Positions 53,433-61,485 of a DNA stretch of 64,000 bases are shown in pieces. Every line of letters starts with the position of its first letter. Position 1 is the stretch's first letter. The DNA comes from Nemorincola sp044225795 (GTDB lineage Bacteria > Bacteroidota > Bacteroidia > Chitinophagales > Chitinophagaceae): contig JBGAIF010000001.1 of assembly GCA_044225795.1 (NCBI GenBank), positions 496,001-560,000 on the forward strand, written 5' to 3'. Under the pieces are notes generated by a model, which saw nothing but the letters and a program-made list of their open reading frames with translations, was not told the origin of the DNA and did no database searches. The position numbers were made by a program, and so were the translations under genes.

Positions 53433-54176
53433 CTAACCCCCAAGCAATTCCCTTTTCTCAAACTCATGCAGGCTACCCGCAGCCTTGAGGTCCATGCCTT
53501 TTTTATTTATCAACGGGTCGCCACTAAAGTTATAGGCAAAATTGTTGCCGATAAGAAATCCTTTTATGGCATCAGCATACATGCCTATAGGCACATTTCG
53601 CATCTGCCCTATGGCCCGGTCTTTGAGATCCCTCATGCAGTTCTGGACATTAAGGATGTCATTGAGTTGAAATCTTGGCAACATCAGGTCCAGGTACTCT
53701 CTTTCCGCATCACCTATCTGGTAGCCGCCGGTCCGCTGTGTGCGCACTTCTCGTCCATGCGTCAGGTTATCTTTTACCTTCTTCACGAGCGCCATAGCGT
53801 CCAACTGGTAACCCGTCAGCGGTTTTTCCATAAAACCACAAACGAGGGTGTTGTTACGTGCACGATCGCGATCGCGTCCATCTATAGAAGATGTCAGGAT
53901 ATACACATCAAGCTGCGACCTGATACTCTCGTCATACCCGCTCATATGCTCGAGAAACTCCCAGCCATTCATAACCGGCATGTTAAGATCAAGGAGAAGA
54001 ATAGTATTCGTATCTCCGGATTGCGCATAACGCTCCTGTATATGGGCTAAAGCCGCAACCGGGTCTGTCATGCTTGTCACTTCTGCCCTGGTGTTGAATT
54101 GTTTGATGGCTATCGTACACAGACGATTATGAATAGCATCATCGTCAACGATAAGATAAGATAATTGGCGCTCCAT
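53433..54176 (-). CDS. Response regulator with an unclassified C-terminal domain
   Basis: A 247-aa protein. Residues 1-130 are a receiver domain: D11-D13 acidic cluster in LIVDDDAIHN, phospho-acceptor D63 in LLLDLNMPVMNGWEFLE, Thr/Ser in YILTSSID and the Lys in GFMEKPL. Residues about 140-247 do not resemble any output domain I know (DAEREYLDLMLPRFQLNDILNVQNCM, MYADAIKGFLIGNNFAYNFSGDPL). No kinase is adjacent. It may be a signalling adaptor rather than a transcription factor. Confidence 0.8.
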   Translation of the reverse strand: MERQLSYLIVDDDAIHNRLCTIAIKQFNTRAEVTSMTDPVAALAHIQERYAQSGDTNTILLLDLNMPVMNGWEFLEHMSGYDESIRSQLDVYILTSSIDGRDRDRARNNTLVCGFMEKPLTGYQLDAMALVKKVKDNLTHGREVRTQRTGGYQIGDAEREYLDLMLPRFQLNDILNVQNCMRDLKDRAIGQMRNVPIGMYADAIKGFLIGNNFAYNFSGDPLINKKGMDLKAAGSLHEFEKRELLGG

Positions 54177-54503
54177 GGGTGATGTTTTATTTGGTTAAAA
54201 TAAAATATATAAAAATATTTTCTGCCGTAAATGTAGGTTTATTTTCGAGTATTTCCAATGATCCCGGACAGATGGTGATTGGCAGACTCAATCACAAAAA
54301 CAAAAAATTGGCTTTCGGCGATTTAAAGCTTGTGGACTGCGCAAACAAATACCGAGCTGCTTTTGTGGATTTTTCAGACAAACATTTTCACTTCAGATCG
54401 TACTTAAAAGAAAGACTACGGTTCTTGTTAAATGCGCCATAAGCCAGGCATAAGAGTTAGAGTTCAGTACGGACTTCATTCATTTACACGCAATGTCAAT
54501 AAC
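54177..54503. other. Intergenic gap between proline dehydrogenase and the response regulator
   Basis: A 327-bp AT-rich gap. No supportable gene, hairpin or standard promoter box was found. An 87-codon plus-strand frame at 54179-54442 is not called. Confidence 0.5.
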
Positions 54504-55673
54504 TCATTTACGGTTTCTCCTCCTTATTTCCTTGCGTATCAATGATAACTCCCTCGATGTTTGCCCACTTACAGATGTATTCTCCCGGGCCCGCCGGATC
54601 ATATAGGGTATTATATCTTTTACCGGCCCATAGGGCACGTACTTTGAAACATTGCACCCAATAGCTGCAAGGTTAAAAGAAATATGATCGCTCATACCCA
54701 GCAACTGAGAGAAATACACTCGTGTATCATTATACTGAATACCATGTGTTTTCATCCATTCTATCGCCAGTGCATTGCTATGCTCATTGTGCGTTCCGAT
54801 AAATAGAGCAAGATGGTCAAGGTTTTGCAAACATAACTTGACTGCTTCATCATAGTCATTATCTGTAGCTGCTTTGTCTGGTTGTATCGGGTCAGGATAT
54901 CCTTTCCCCATCGCCCGTTGTCTCTCTTTTTCCATATAAGCTCCGCGAACCAGTTTTGCACCAAGCAAATAACCCTTGTCTCTTGCTGTAGCTATAGCCT
55001 GTTTCAGGAACGGCAATGTATCGGAACAATACATTTGAAAAGTATTGAAAACTACAACATGCTGCCTATTGCAAAGCTCCATCATCGCCTCTGTAAGTTC
55101 GTTACAGGCACCAAGTATCCAGGTCTCTTCAGCGTCGATCAACACCATCACATTATTCTTAGCTGCAGTGGTACAGATATTGCTGATGCGATCATACACT
55201 CTTTGCCACTCTTCCTTTTCTGAGGCTGTAAGAGCACTGCCAGCACTGATCTTTTCAAGCAAGGCAAACCTGGCAAACCCTGTCACCTTTAGGCTGATGA
55301 AGGGCGTATCTTTGCGCAAGACTGCGAATTCTATTGCCCTTATGAACTCGGGCACCGCAGCTTCGAAAGCAGCTTCATTTTCCTTGCATTCCACACCATA
55401 ATCAAGTATTGTTCCTACCCCATATCCCCAAAGGTGTTGTGCCCGGATAGCAGTTTCTGATAATGTTTCGCCACCACAAAACTGGCGGAAAATGGTATTC
55501 CGTAGTGCCCACCTTACCGGTAAATGCATGGATAGAGCAAGGTCAATGCATTTTATTCCAAGCTTTGTCAGCATAGGAGACGACATGAATGAGAAAAGAT
55601 ATTCCGCTCTTTTCAACTGGCGATCGCTGCAGTGCCTGAATGCAACTTCTGTATCACTGAAAATATTTTCCAT
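54504..55673 (-). CDS. Proline dehydrogenase
   Basis: FAD-dependent proline dehydrogenase of the PRODH family, oxidising proline to pyrroline-5-carboxylate. 389 aa, no P5C dehydrogenase domain, so it is monofunctional. Seen: FISLKVTGFARFALLEKI, VMVLIDAEETWI, NTFQMYCSDTLPFLKQAI, LLGAKLVRGAYMEKERQRA, HNEHSNALA and YVPYGPVKDIIPYMIRRARENTSVSGQTSRELSLI. Stands alone on its strand; the gene to its right diverges. Confidence 0.93.
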   Translation of the reverse strand: MENIFSDTEVAFRHCSDRQLKRAEYLFSFMSSPMLTKLGIKCIDLALSMHLPVRWALRNTIFRQFCGGETLSETAIRAQHLWGYGVGTILDYGVECKENEAAFEAAVPEFIRAIEFAVLRKDTPFISLKVTGFARFALLEKISAGSALTASEKEEWQRVYDRISNICTTAAKNNVMVLIDAEETWILGACNELTEAMMELCNRQHVVVFNTFQMYCSDTLPFLKQAIATARDKGYLLGAKLVRGAYMEKERQRAMGKGYPDPIQPDKAATDNDYDEAVKLCLQNLDHLALFIGTHNEHSNALAIEWMKTHGIQYNDTRVYFSQLLGMSDHISFNLAAIGCNVSKYVPYGPVKDIIPYMIRRARENTSVSGQTSRELSLIRKEIRRRNRK

Positions 55674-55758
55674 AGCTTAAACAAATAACAAACAAATTTT
55701 GCCAGAGAATATTTCAACTCTTATGATTGACATCATATTTATCTGTATCACTTCGTAT

Positions 55759-55766
55759 TAGATTTG
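55759..55766 (+). promoter_or_regulatory. -7 box upstream of the 125-aa membrane protein
   Basis: TAGATTTG (match to TAnnTTTG), 16 nt before the GTG start at 55783. No good TTG at standard spacing. Confidence 0.4.
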
Positions 55767-55782
55767 CACCCGACCTTCTAAA

Positions 55783-56160
55783 GTGAAAAAGGCACTCGCT
55801 ATATTGACCATTAACTTGTTACTGCTCCAATTGCTAGGTCAGTTTGGAGTGATAGCATGGTTTCACTTCAACAGGAAGGAGTTAACAGTTAAATATTGCG
55901 AGAATAAAAACAAGCCGCGCATGCATTGTAACGGCAAGTGTTATCTGGCCAAACAGTTAAAGAGGATAAATCCTGACAATAGCAATGAGAAAAAAACAGT
56001 ATTCGCAGAAAACGATCTAATGTTCTTTATCCTGCCTGAAGCAATGATCCTATTGCCAATATACTTTCTATCCACAGAGAAAAACATCATACCAAACATC
56101 GAGAGTATCCGTAACGGGTTCGTTTCCAACACGTTCCAACCACCTCCTTTTCTGGTTTAA
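55783..56160 (+). CDS. Small Cys-motif membrane protein
   Basis: A 125-aa protein with a GTG start at 55783. Residues 1-30 form a membrane helix or signal anchor (MKKALAILTINLLLLQLL), followed by the motif Y-C-E-N-K-N-K-P-x-M-x-C-N-G-K-C-Y-L (three cysteines), which may bind metal, and a second hydrophobic segment (FFILPEAMILLPIYFL) and a Phe-Pro-rich C-terminus. Similar small genes occur ahead of outer-membrane genes in Bacteroidota, but no function is established. Probably in an operon with the gene 46 bp downstream. Confidence 0.7.
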   Translation: MKKALAILTINLLLLQLLGQFGVIAWFHFNRKELTVKYCENKNKPRMHCNGKCYLAKQLKRINPDNSNEKKTVFAENDLMFFILPEAMILLPIYFLSTEKNIIPNIESIRNGFVSNTFQPPPFLV

Positions 56161-56206
56161 TACCTGAGCAATTCATTTTTACCTCTAACTAATTTAATTA
56201 CCTAAA

Positions 56207-57124
56207 ATGAAAAAAATATTTTCATGTATGATTGCTATTGCCATCATACCATCATCCACTTTTGCCTGTAATATGTGCGGCTGCTCATCAAGCAATCAAT
56301 ATCTGGGGCTGCTGCCCCAAAACAATAATAACTTTATTGGCATACAATACCTTTACCGGAGCTTCAGCACCATTCACCCGGACGAAGGAGGCACGATCAT
56401 GCCGGGTACATCATACGAACATTATCAAACCTTACAGTTGTGGGGCCGCGCGAACGTGACCAAACGATTGCAGCTAATGGCTTTCGCACCATATGTATAT
56501 AATACACAGCAGCAATCGGGAATGGCCGCTTCTACATTAAGCGGATTCAGCGATGTATCTGTGATCGGAAACTATAAATTTGTTGATGCGGGTTGTGCCT
56601 GGCACCATAAGCTGTTGGCGGGTGGTGGTGTGAAAGCACCTGTAGGCAAATATGACGCTACGTCGTTCACCTCTGAAGAAGGTCTTCCTAACATGCAGCC
56701 CGGCACCCATTCGTGGGACTTTATGGCAAACATAAACTATACCGTAAAGCACAATAATTATGGCCTGAACACAGATGCAAGCTATGTGGCCACAACGGCG
56801 AATAAAGAAGATTATAAATTCGGCAACAGACTCAGTTTGGGTTCTTCTTTCTTCTATGAATGGAAGAAGAAGAATGTTTCTTTACTTCCACAGCTTGGCA
56901 TGAGATATGACCATGCGGCAAAAGACTATGAAAGCTTCGTTGACCGAATTAAGGATGAAGATGGCGGAGGATGGCAGCTATATGCAATGCAGGGCATACA
57001 GGCCTATTACAAGAAGATTGGGTTTCAGGCCATGTGTTATGAGCCGGTAACCCAGCATTATGCATCCGGGCTTGTGACTACTAAAATTCGCGTAGAAACA
57101 GGAATAGTCGTGTTACTGAATTAA
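56207..57124 (+). CDS. Outer-membrane-like protein with N-terminal C-x2-C-x-C motif
   Basis: A 305-aa exported beta-rich protein, outer-membrane barrel in layout. Signal peptide MKKIFSCMIAIAIIPSSTFA, then the motif C-N-M-C-G-C-S-S-S-N-Q-Y at the mature N-terminus and repeated strand patterns (FIGIQYLYRSFSTIHPDEGG, NYKFVDAGCAWHHKLLAGGGVKAPVGKYD, NINYTVKHNNYGLNTDASYVAT). Often annotated loosely as a transporter; I cannot name a substrate. The C-terminus ends with a Val-Val-Leu-Leu-Asn strand as in barrels. Followed by a bidirectional terminator. Confidence 0.75.
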   Translation: MKKIFSCMIAIAIIPSSTFACNMCGCSSSNQYLGLLPQNNNNFIGIQYLYRSFSTIHPDEGGTIMPGTSYEHYQTLQLWGRANVTKRLQLMAFAPYVYNTQQQSGMAASTLSGFSDVSVIGNYKFVDAGCAWHHKLLAGGGVKAPVGKYDATSFTSEEGLPNMQPGTHSWDFMANINYTVKHNNYGLNTDASYVATTANKEDYKFGNRLSLGSSFFYEWKKKNVSLLPQLGMRYDHAAKDYESFVDRIKDEDGGGWQLYAMQGIQAYYKKIGFQAMCYEPVTQHYASGLVTTKIRVETGIVVLLN

Positions 57125-57135
57125 TAGTTGGTTGT

Positions 57136-57169
57136 GAAAAAGCCGGCGGCATTAGCCGGTGGCTTTTTC
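57136..57169. terminator. Bidirectional terminator overlapping the NorB-like stop codon
   Basis: GAAAAAGCC (57136-57144) pairs with GGCTTTTTC (57161-57169); an inner CGGC/GCCG pairing extends the stem. The minus-strand TAA stop of the heme-copper protein at 57152-57154 sits in the loop. Confidence 0.8.
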
Positions 57170-58480
57170 ATTTGCTAAGGTGCCGAATAACACCTTGAGA
57201 AATTGCCAGGAGACGATCATTGTGCCCAGGACAAGGAAAACTCCGGCCCCGGAGAACGCACGTAAGTAAGGAAGTACATTTTGTGATATACTGGCAAAGT
57301 ATAAATGGTCATGGATCCCCCGAGACCGCATAACTCCGGCAGCAAGTAGCGCAGACCAGAAAACAAAAAGAGAGCCATTCATAATATTTAACCCAAGCCT
57401 CACGGCCCATATAGACCCGGCCGGCATCTTTTGCTCGAATATAAAAGCTACAGAACCGATCAGCAACATGGTATTGATACCAATCGTCGCCCCCATGGCA
57501 TGAGCCACTGTTATTTGTGTGCCATGTGTGTACTGATTGATACCGGGTACTGATATAGCAATAGCAAGGGCAAGATTCAGCAGGATCCATTTGTCTGCCG
57601 TTTTAAAAAAACGAGGTGATAGAACATACTTATTGCCGGCATCATTCAATAGCCCTTTTTTCCATTTCATGATGATATTGGCAAACAGGATAAGTTCTGT
57701 CATGCTTATGATATATGAGACCTGCTTCACGATAGGGTGAGCGGGTACGATATAAGTGTGGTGTCCCCAGTTAAACATGAGGTTGGTAATTCCAAGAAAA
57801 TAGAATGCGAAAGATGTTCTCTGGTATCCTATTTGTTTGTTACCGGATATCTGTTCCATAGCATACATGGCAGTCCCATAGATGAGCATATTCCATGCTC
57901 CTACCATACTACCATTTGCTTTCCATTGCACAGTCACATCGCGGATGATGTTATTATTGAAATAAGGTAGTAGCCACAAATGCGCTTCGGTAATGGTGAT
58001 AAGAAAGAACAATAATCCTGTGCACCAGCTCCATATGTAAACAGGAGAGCCCGAAAGACGCGGCCTAACCGTTTGCAGGAAGTTGATGCAGAAAAGTATC
58101 CAATAAATCACAATGACAACAGATAATAATGGTGGGAATTCAAGGTATTCACGCCCTGAAAAATGCCCTGTATAAAAACCGGCAATAGCCGAGAGTATCA
58201 CTCCCGATGACAAATAGAAATGCCAGTTTGCCATGCGTGATGAATGCAAAGGCCTGCACGCTACTGAGGGAATATAATGGTAAATAATACCCGTGACACA
58301 AGAGAATATCCAATTTATGGCCAGGAATACATGCAAAGGGCGCGTTTGCTGAAAGGAGAACCTGTCTCCAAGCAGCCCGGGAAAGATATATTGCAAGCTG
58401 GCAATGAGACCAAAAACAATACTAAGCAGCAGACATCCAAACCCAACCGCAATAAAACGGTATGCAATATTCTTTTTCAT
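57152..58480 (-). CDS. NorB-like heme-copper oxidoreductase subunit with altered ligands
   Basis: A 442-aa, 12-helix membrane protein of the heme-copper superfamily, closest in layout to the NorB catalytic subunit of nitric oxide reductase. Start taken as the ATG at 58480, one base after the stop of the cytochrome c gene. Seen: H50 in RPLHVFLAINW (low-spin heme position), HH at 240-241 in NWGHHTYIVP (Fe_B position), and H327 in HGTQITVAHAMG (high-spin heme position). By eye, the first Fe_B His is Asn189, both catalytic Glu are absent, and the second low-spin His after H327 is Met329. So it is a paralogue or new NOR class rather than a standard NorB. Activity is unproven. Confidence 0.65.
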   Translation of the reverse strand: MKKNIAYRFIAVGFGCLLLSIVFGLIASLQYIFPGLLGDRFSFQQTRPLHVFLAINWIFSCVTGIIYHYIPSVACRPLHSSRMANWHFYLSSGVILSAIAGFYTGHFSGREYLEFPPLLSVVIVIYWILFCINFLQTVRPRLSGSPVYIWSWCTGLLFFLITITEAHLWLLPYFNNNIIRDVTVQWKANGSMVGAWNMLIYGTAMYAMEQISGNKQIGYQRTSFAFYFLGITNLMFNWGHHTYIVPAHPIVKQVSYIISMTELILFANIIMKWKKGLLNDAGNKYVLSPRFFKTADKWILLNLALAIAISVPGINQYTHGTQITVAHAMGATIGINTMLLIGSVAFIFEQKMPAGSIWAVRLGLNIMNGSLFVFWSALLAAGVMRSRGIHDHLYFASISQNVLPYLRAFSGAGVFLVLGTMIVSWQFLKVLFGTLANEKATG

Positions 58481-58481
58481 A

Positions 58482-58841
58482 TCAGCGGTAAACAGTTTTA
58501 GTAGTTCGACCCGCATATTCCAACCAGGCAATCAGATCGTTCACCTGGTCGTCAGCAAGATGAAAGTTGGGCATACGGCTCCCTCCGGCAACAATGATCC
58601 CACGCGCATATAGAGGCCCTCTGTGTGTATCCGAAATTACATTCGTCAGGTCAGGCCCCATATAGCCGCCAAGGCCGAATAACTGGTGACAGTTCTGGCA
58701 ATTCTTTTGCTGCCATAGTGCCTTACCACGAATAGCAGATACACTCATGTTAGAATCGTTGTTGGTGCCATAAGTATAAACCCACAAACTATATGCAGTA
58801 TAACTGACTACCAGAAATAATATGACAACTATCTTTTGCAT
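58482..58841 (-). CDS. NorC-like membrane-anchored cytochrome c
   Basis: A 119-aa protein with one N-terminal membrane helix and a single c-type heme domain: C48-x2-C51-H52 in NCQNCHQLFGLGGYMGPDLTNV, and a likely Met ligand in GGSRMPNFH near residue 90. The GLGGYMGPDLTNV phrase is characteristic of NorC, the electron-donating subunit of cytochrome c-dependent nitric oxide reductase. It lies directly before the NorB-like gene (one base apart) and 9 bp after the gene upstream, so it is probably part of the same complex. Confidence 0.85.
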   Translation of the reverse strand: MQKIVVILFLVVSYTAYSLWVYTYGTNNDSNMSVSAIRGKALWQQKNCQNCHQLFGLGGYMGPDLTNVISDTHRGPLYARGIIVAGGSRMPNFHLADDQVNDLIAWLEYAGRTTKTVYR

Positions 58842-58850
58842 GAGCTGATC

Positions 58851-60104
58851 TTATTGAGCGTTCAGTATGTGACCCGAACTACCTTGTGGCAATGGCGCTT
58901 CTCTTCTTCCGGCTGTAAGATTCAAGACCAACAGGCCGGAAGCTATAATTACAGATATGCTAAATAGTGCTTCATTGATATAGGGTATTGATACATAATC
59001 CATAGCAGCAAGCCCCTGAATCATTAAGGCCAATTCGTTGAGTATAACACCGCCTGCAAATATTGCGACCCCTGCCCGGGAATTCCTATTGAGCACAATG
59101 GCATCAGTGTATAAGATATAGCCGATAATAAAGAGGCTTACAGCTCCCAGCAACACAAGATGCAAGTATCCGATCACAATAGGCCGGAAACCAAATGCCA
59201 GCTTACTGAGCGACGGAATAGTTGACCCAAGTTGTAATAAAAACTTAATACTGAAAGCGATCATTGACAGAACAACGACATGGTATGGGAATACCGACAG
59301 TGTATAGCTGAAGTATTTATGCTTCTTTACCACCAAAGACAACATCCAAATCCAGGCTAATGCCTGCGCAACAGCAGAGAGCACTACAAGCACATAAACA
59401 ACAGTTGGAATTGGCATCCACAATGCGGAAAGGAAGTACGCCGGAACACACGAAAGCGCAAACATCCAGAATATAGTTCTCAGTGGTCTTGCTAAGACAC
59501 GAGCATGTGCCAGCCGCTCTGCAAGCAGCCCCAGAATAGTAAACGAGAACCATCCGTTATACTGAAAATGCAGAAAAAAATAAACAGATCCGAGATAAAT
59601 ATGCTGCTGCGCGCTCTTTGTGGCCATCATGTAAGCCAGTGAGTAAGCTCCCGCTGAAGATATTGCATTGAACAAGGTCGCAGCCCTGAACCAATGAAAA
59701 ACAATATTTTGTTGTTGCATGGCCGATATATCCTTCCAGACATACCACATAAATGCGTAGGATACAAAAAGTGCTGCAGTTGAGCATAAGATAGAGAGCA
59801 GCCCATATCCGGCCACCGGAAAACTGATCAGCATTCCATAGGCACATATCATATTAGCCCACATGATCCTGTTATATCGTTTGAGGTTGATCCCAGGAGC
59901 ATATGCCGATAGCCTTGAAATGATCAGCGCCATCAACGCCTGTGATACCCAGCCGCTGAATGCAAAATGTGAGTGCCCGTGTAACAGGTTCCTTTGATCT
60001 ATGAATGACAGCGAGAAAGCAATCTTGTAACGGAGAACAGCGCCCAACAACGCTACAATGAACAGATTAAATACGGACAAGCGCAGCCATTTCTTCAGAT
60101 CCAT
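58851..60104 (-). CDS. Heme-copper-like membrane protein of the nitric oxide cluster
   Basis: A 417-aa protein with about 10-12 helices and no family name I can give. It has heme-copper-like His motifs: H42, H44, H46 in RNLLHGHSHFAFSGWVSQALM (second-helix position), H179 in YFFLHFQYNGWFSFTILG (resembling the Fe_B helix, with Asn in place of Glu) and H315 in IVIGYLHLVLLGAVSLF (last heme-ligand helix, first of the two His missing). A full ligand set is not visible. It is co-directional with the NorC-like and NorB-like genes and 29 bp after the regulator gene, so it probably works with them. Confidence 0.65.
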   Translation of the reverse strand: MDLKKWLRLSVFNLFIVALLGAVLRYKIAFSLSFIDQRNLLHGHSHFAFSGWVSQALMALIISRLSAYAPGINLKRYNRIMWANMICAYGMLISFPVAGYGLLSILCSTAALFVSYAFMWYVWKDISAMQQQNIVFHWFRAATLFNAISSAGAYSLAYMMATKSAQQHIYLGSVYFFLHFQYNGWFSFTILGLLAERLAHARVLARPLRTIFWMFALSCVPAYFLSALWMPIPTVVYVLVVLSAVAQALAWIWMLSLVVKKHKYFSYTLSVFPYHVVVLSMIAFSIKFLLQLGSTIPSLSKLAFGFRPIVIGYLHLVLLGAVSLFIIGYILYTDAIVLNRNSRAGVAIFAGGVILNELALMIQGLAAMDYVSIPYINEALFSISVIIASGLLVLNLTAGRREAPLPQGSSGHILNAQ

Positions 60105-60133
60105 TTTGACACTGATTTATGACTGCAAAGCAA

Positions 60134-60766
60134 CTACGCCGCACAATTATCGGATATGACCCGGGTCATATCACCACAATATACTTTGCCTTTTTTTATG
60201 GTTATCTCTCCACGATCGTGCATTTGTCTCATAGCTCGTATCACAGTTTCCACCCTAAGGCAGGTCATATTTGCTATCTGCTGGCGCGTGAGTTTGATCT
60301 TACCGCATGACGGGCAGATATTATGATTTGTATCTTTCAGGTAAGATATAAGGGATGATATGCGTTCCTCAGGTTGACTGTAAAACAACTCTCTGAGCAG
60401 AAAGAATTTGAACCGCAGCCTTTGCGCCATCAATTTAGAGAAGGCAATATGTATGTCCGGGTGATCGGCAAGTAATTGTTTGAAAGTAGATTTAAGCAAT
60501 TTGATTATCACACAGTTTTCCTGCGCTATGGCCGTTGCCGCATATGGCTCGTCATCAAAAAGAGGCAGTTCCCCGAATGACTCGCCCGGCTCTACCACAG
60601 ACTGCAGGTATTCTTTACCATCTTCGTTGATGTTTACCCAACTTACACGACCGCTTACTAATTGGTAGTAGAAGTTACAGTGACTGCCTTCCATGAAAAT
60701 TATTTCTCCCGGAGAAACCTTTTTATAAACGGCACCTACAGCCAGGAGCAGATCAATATCGATCAT
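60134..60766 (-). CDS. Crp/Fnr-family transcription regulator
   Basis: A 210-aa regulator of the Crp/Fnr family. The frame opens at 60856, but tandem ATGs at 60769 and 60766 give the cyclic-nucleotide-like domain start MIDIDLLLAVGAVYKKV, so 60766 is used. Residues 1-110: effector domain (VSPGEIIFMEGSHCNFYYQLVSGRVSWV, GESFGELPLFDDEPYAATAIA). Residues about 130-210: helix-turn-helix (KLTRQQIANMTCLRVETVIRAMRQMHDRGEI). There is no FNR-type Cys cluster, but a C-P-S-C pair lies just before the HTH. Given its place between nor-like genes and nosZ, it may respond to NO; unproven. Confidence 0.85.
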   Translation of the reverse strand: MIDIDLLLAVGAVYKKVSPGEIIFMEGSHCNFYYQLVSGRVSWVNINEDGKEYLQSVVEPGESFGELPLFDDEPYAATAIAQENCVIIKLLKSTFKQLLADHPDIHIAFSKLMAQRLRFKFFLLRELFYSQPEERISSLISYLKDTNHNICPSCGKIKLTRQQIANMTCLRVETVIRAMRQMHDRGEITIKKGKVYCGDMTRVISDNCAA

Positions 60767-60843
60767 CATAATACAACTGTTTAAACCGAGGCAAGGTATC
60801 GCAGGCCTTAAAAGAATATTATGACGGCAGGCAGGTTCAGACA

Positions 60844-60855
60844 TGACTAAAATCA
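60844..60855. promoter_or_regulatory. Possible Crp/Fnr-type half-dyad
   Basis: TGACTAAAATCA contains TGA-n6-TCA, an imperfect two-fold site of the kind used by Crp/Fnr-family regulators. It lies in the divergent region between the regulator and the cytochrome c-nosZ genes, so either could be a target. Weak. Confidence 0.3.
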
Positions 60856-60921
60856 TATGTGTTCTTTCGGATATTTTCCCTGTTTATGACTCCACGCATA
60901 AAGCCTTCTTCATTCGCTGTC

Positions 60922-60929
60922 TAATCTTG
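60922..60929 (+). promoter_or_regulatory. -7-like box ahead of the cytochrome c-nosZ operon
   Basis: TAATCTTG (one mismatch to TAnnTTTG), 32 nt before the ATG at 60962. No well-spaced TTG. Confidence 0.3.
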
Positions 60930-60961
60930 CATTGTAATTCTTAACCAATTAAAACAGAGAT

Positions 60962-61447
60962 ATGAAAAGAGTACTTTTTTTAGCTGCAATATGGGCCGTA
61001 ATTGCCTCCTGCGGTGGCAGTTCAACCCCAGAAAAGAATCCTTATGTACAGGAAGGCGCAGGAGCAGATGCAAAGAAAGAAGCAAACGGTAACCCTTCGT
61101 ACGACCCAAACCGTGGCTCGGGCAAATTCACACATGTAGATATCCCGGAAAAACTGGATGCTGTTATGGCTGACAAAGGTCAGAAGGTGTTTGAAGTAAA
61201 ATGTAATAGCTGCCACAAGACCACTGATGAGAAACTGGTTGGTCCCGGATGGAAGGGAGTAACCAGCAGGCACTCAGCCGAGTGGATCATGAACTTTGTA
61301 ACCAATACAGACGAAATGTTGAACAAAGATCCGAAAGCACAGGCTATGCTGGAGCTCTGCCTAGTTAGGATGCCCAATCAGAACCTGAGTGACGATGAAG
61401 CAAGGCAGCTTTATGAATTCATGAGGAAGAACGATGGCGTCAAATAA
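60962..61447 (+). CDS. Lipoprotein cytochrome c upstream of nosZ
   Basis: A 161-aa lipoprotein (signal with IASC, Cys17) with one c-type heme: C81-x2-C84-H85 in FEVKCNSCHKTT, and a likely axial Met in LVRMPNQNLSDDEARQLYEFM near residue 133. It is 38 bp upstream of nosZ and fits the electron donor commonly found next to clade II nosZ genes. A small Gly/Ser-rich linker follows the Cys. Confidence 0.88.
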   Translation: MKRVLFLAAIWAVIASCGGSSTPEKNPYVQEGAGADAKKEANGNPSYDPNRGSGKFTHVDIPEKLDAVMADKGQKVFEVKCNSCHKTTDEKLVGPGWKGVTSRHSAEWIMNFVTNTDEMLNKDPKAQAMLELCLVRMPNQNLSDDEARQLYEFMRKNDGVK

Positions 61448-61485
61448 GACCTTGAACACACACTTTTCATCCAAAATATATATTT

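Noticed and set aside
54179..54442. 87-codon plus-strand frame between proline dehydrogenase and the response regulator
   Set aside because: AT-rich start, no promoter box, no recognisable domain; the composition fits intergenic DNA.
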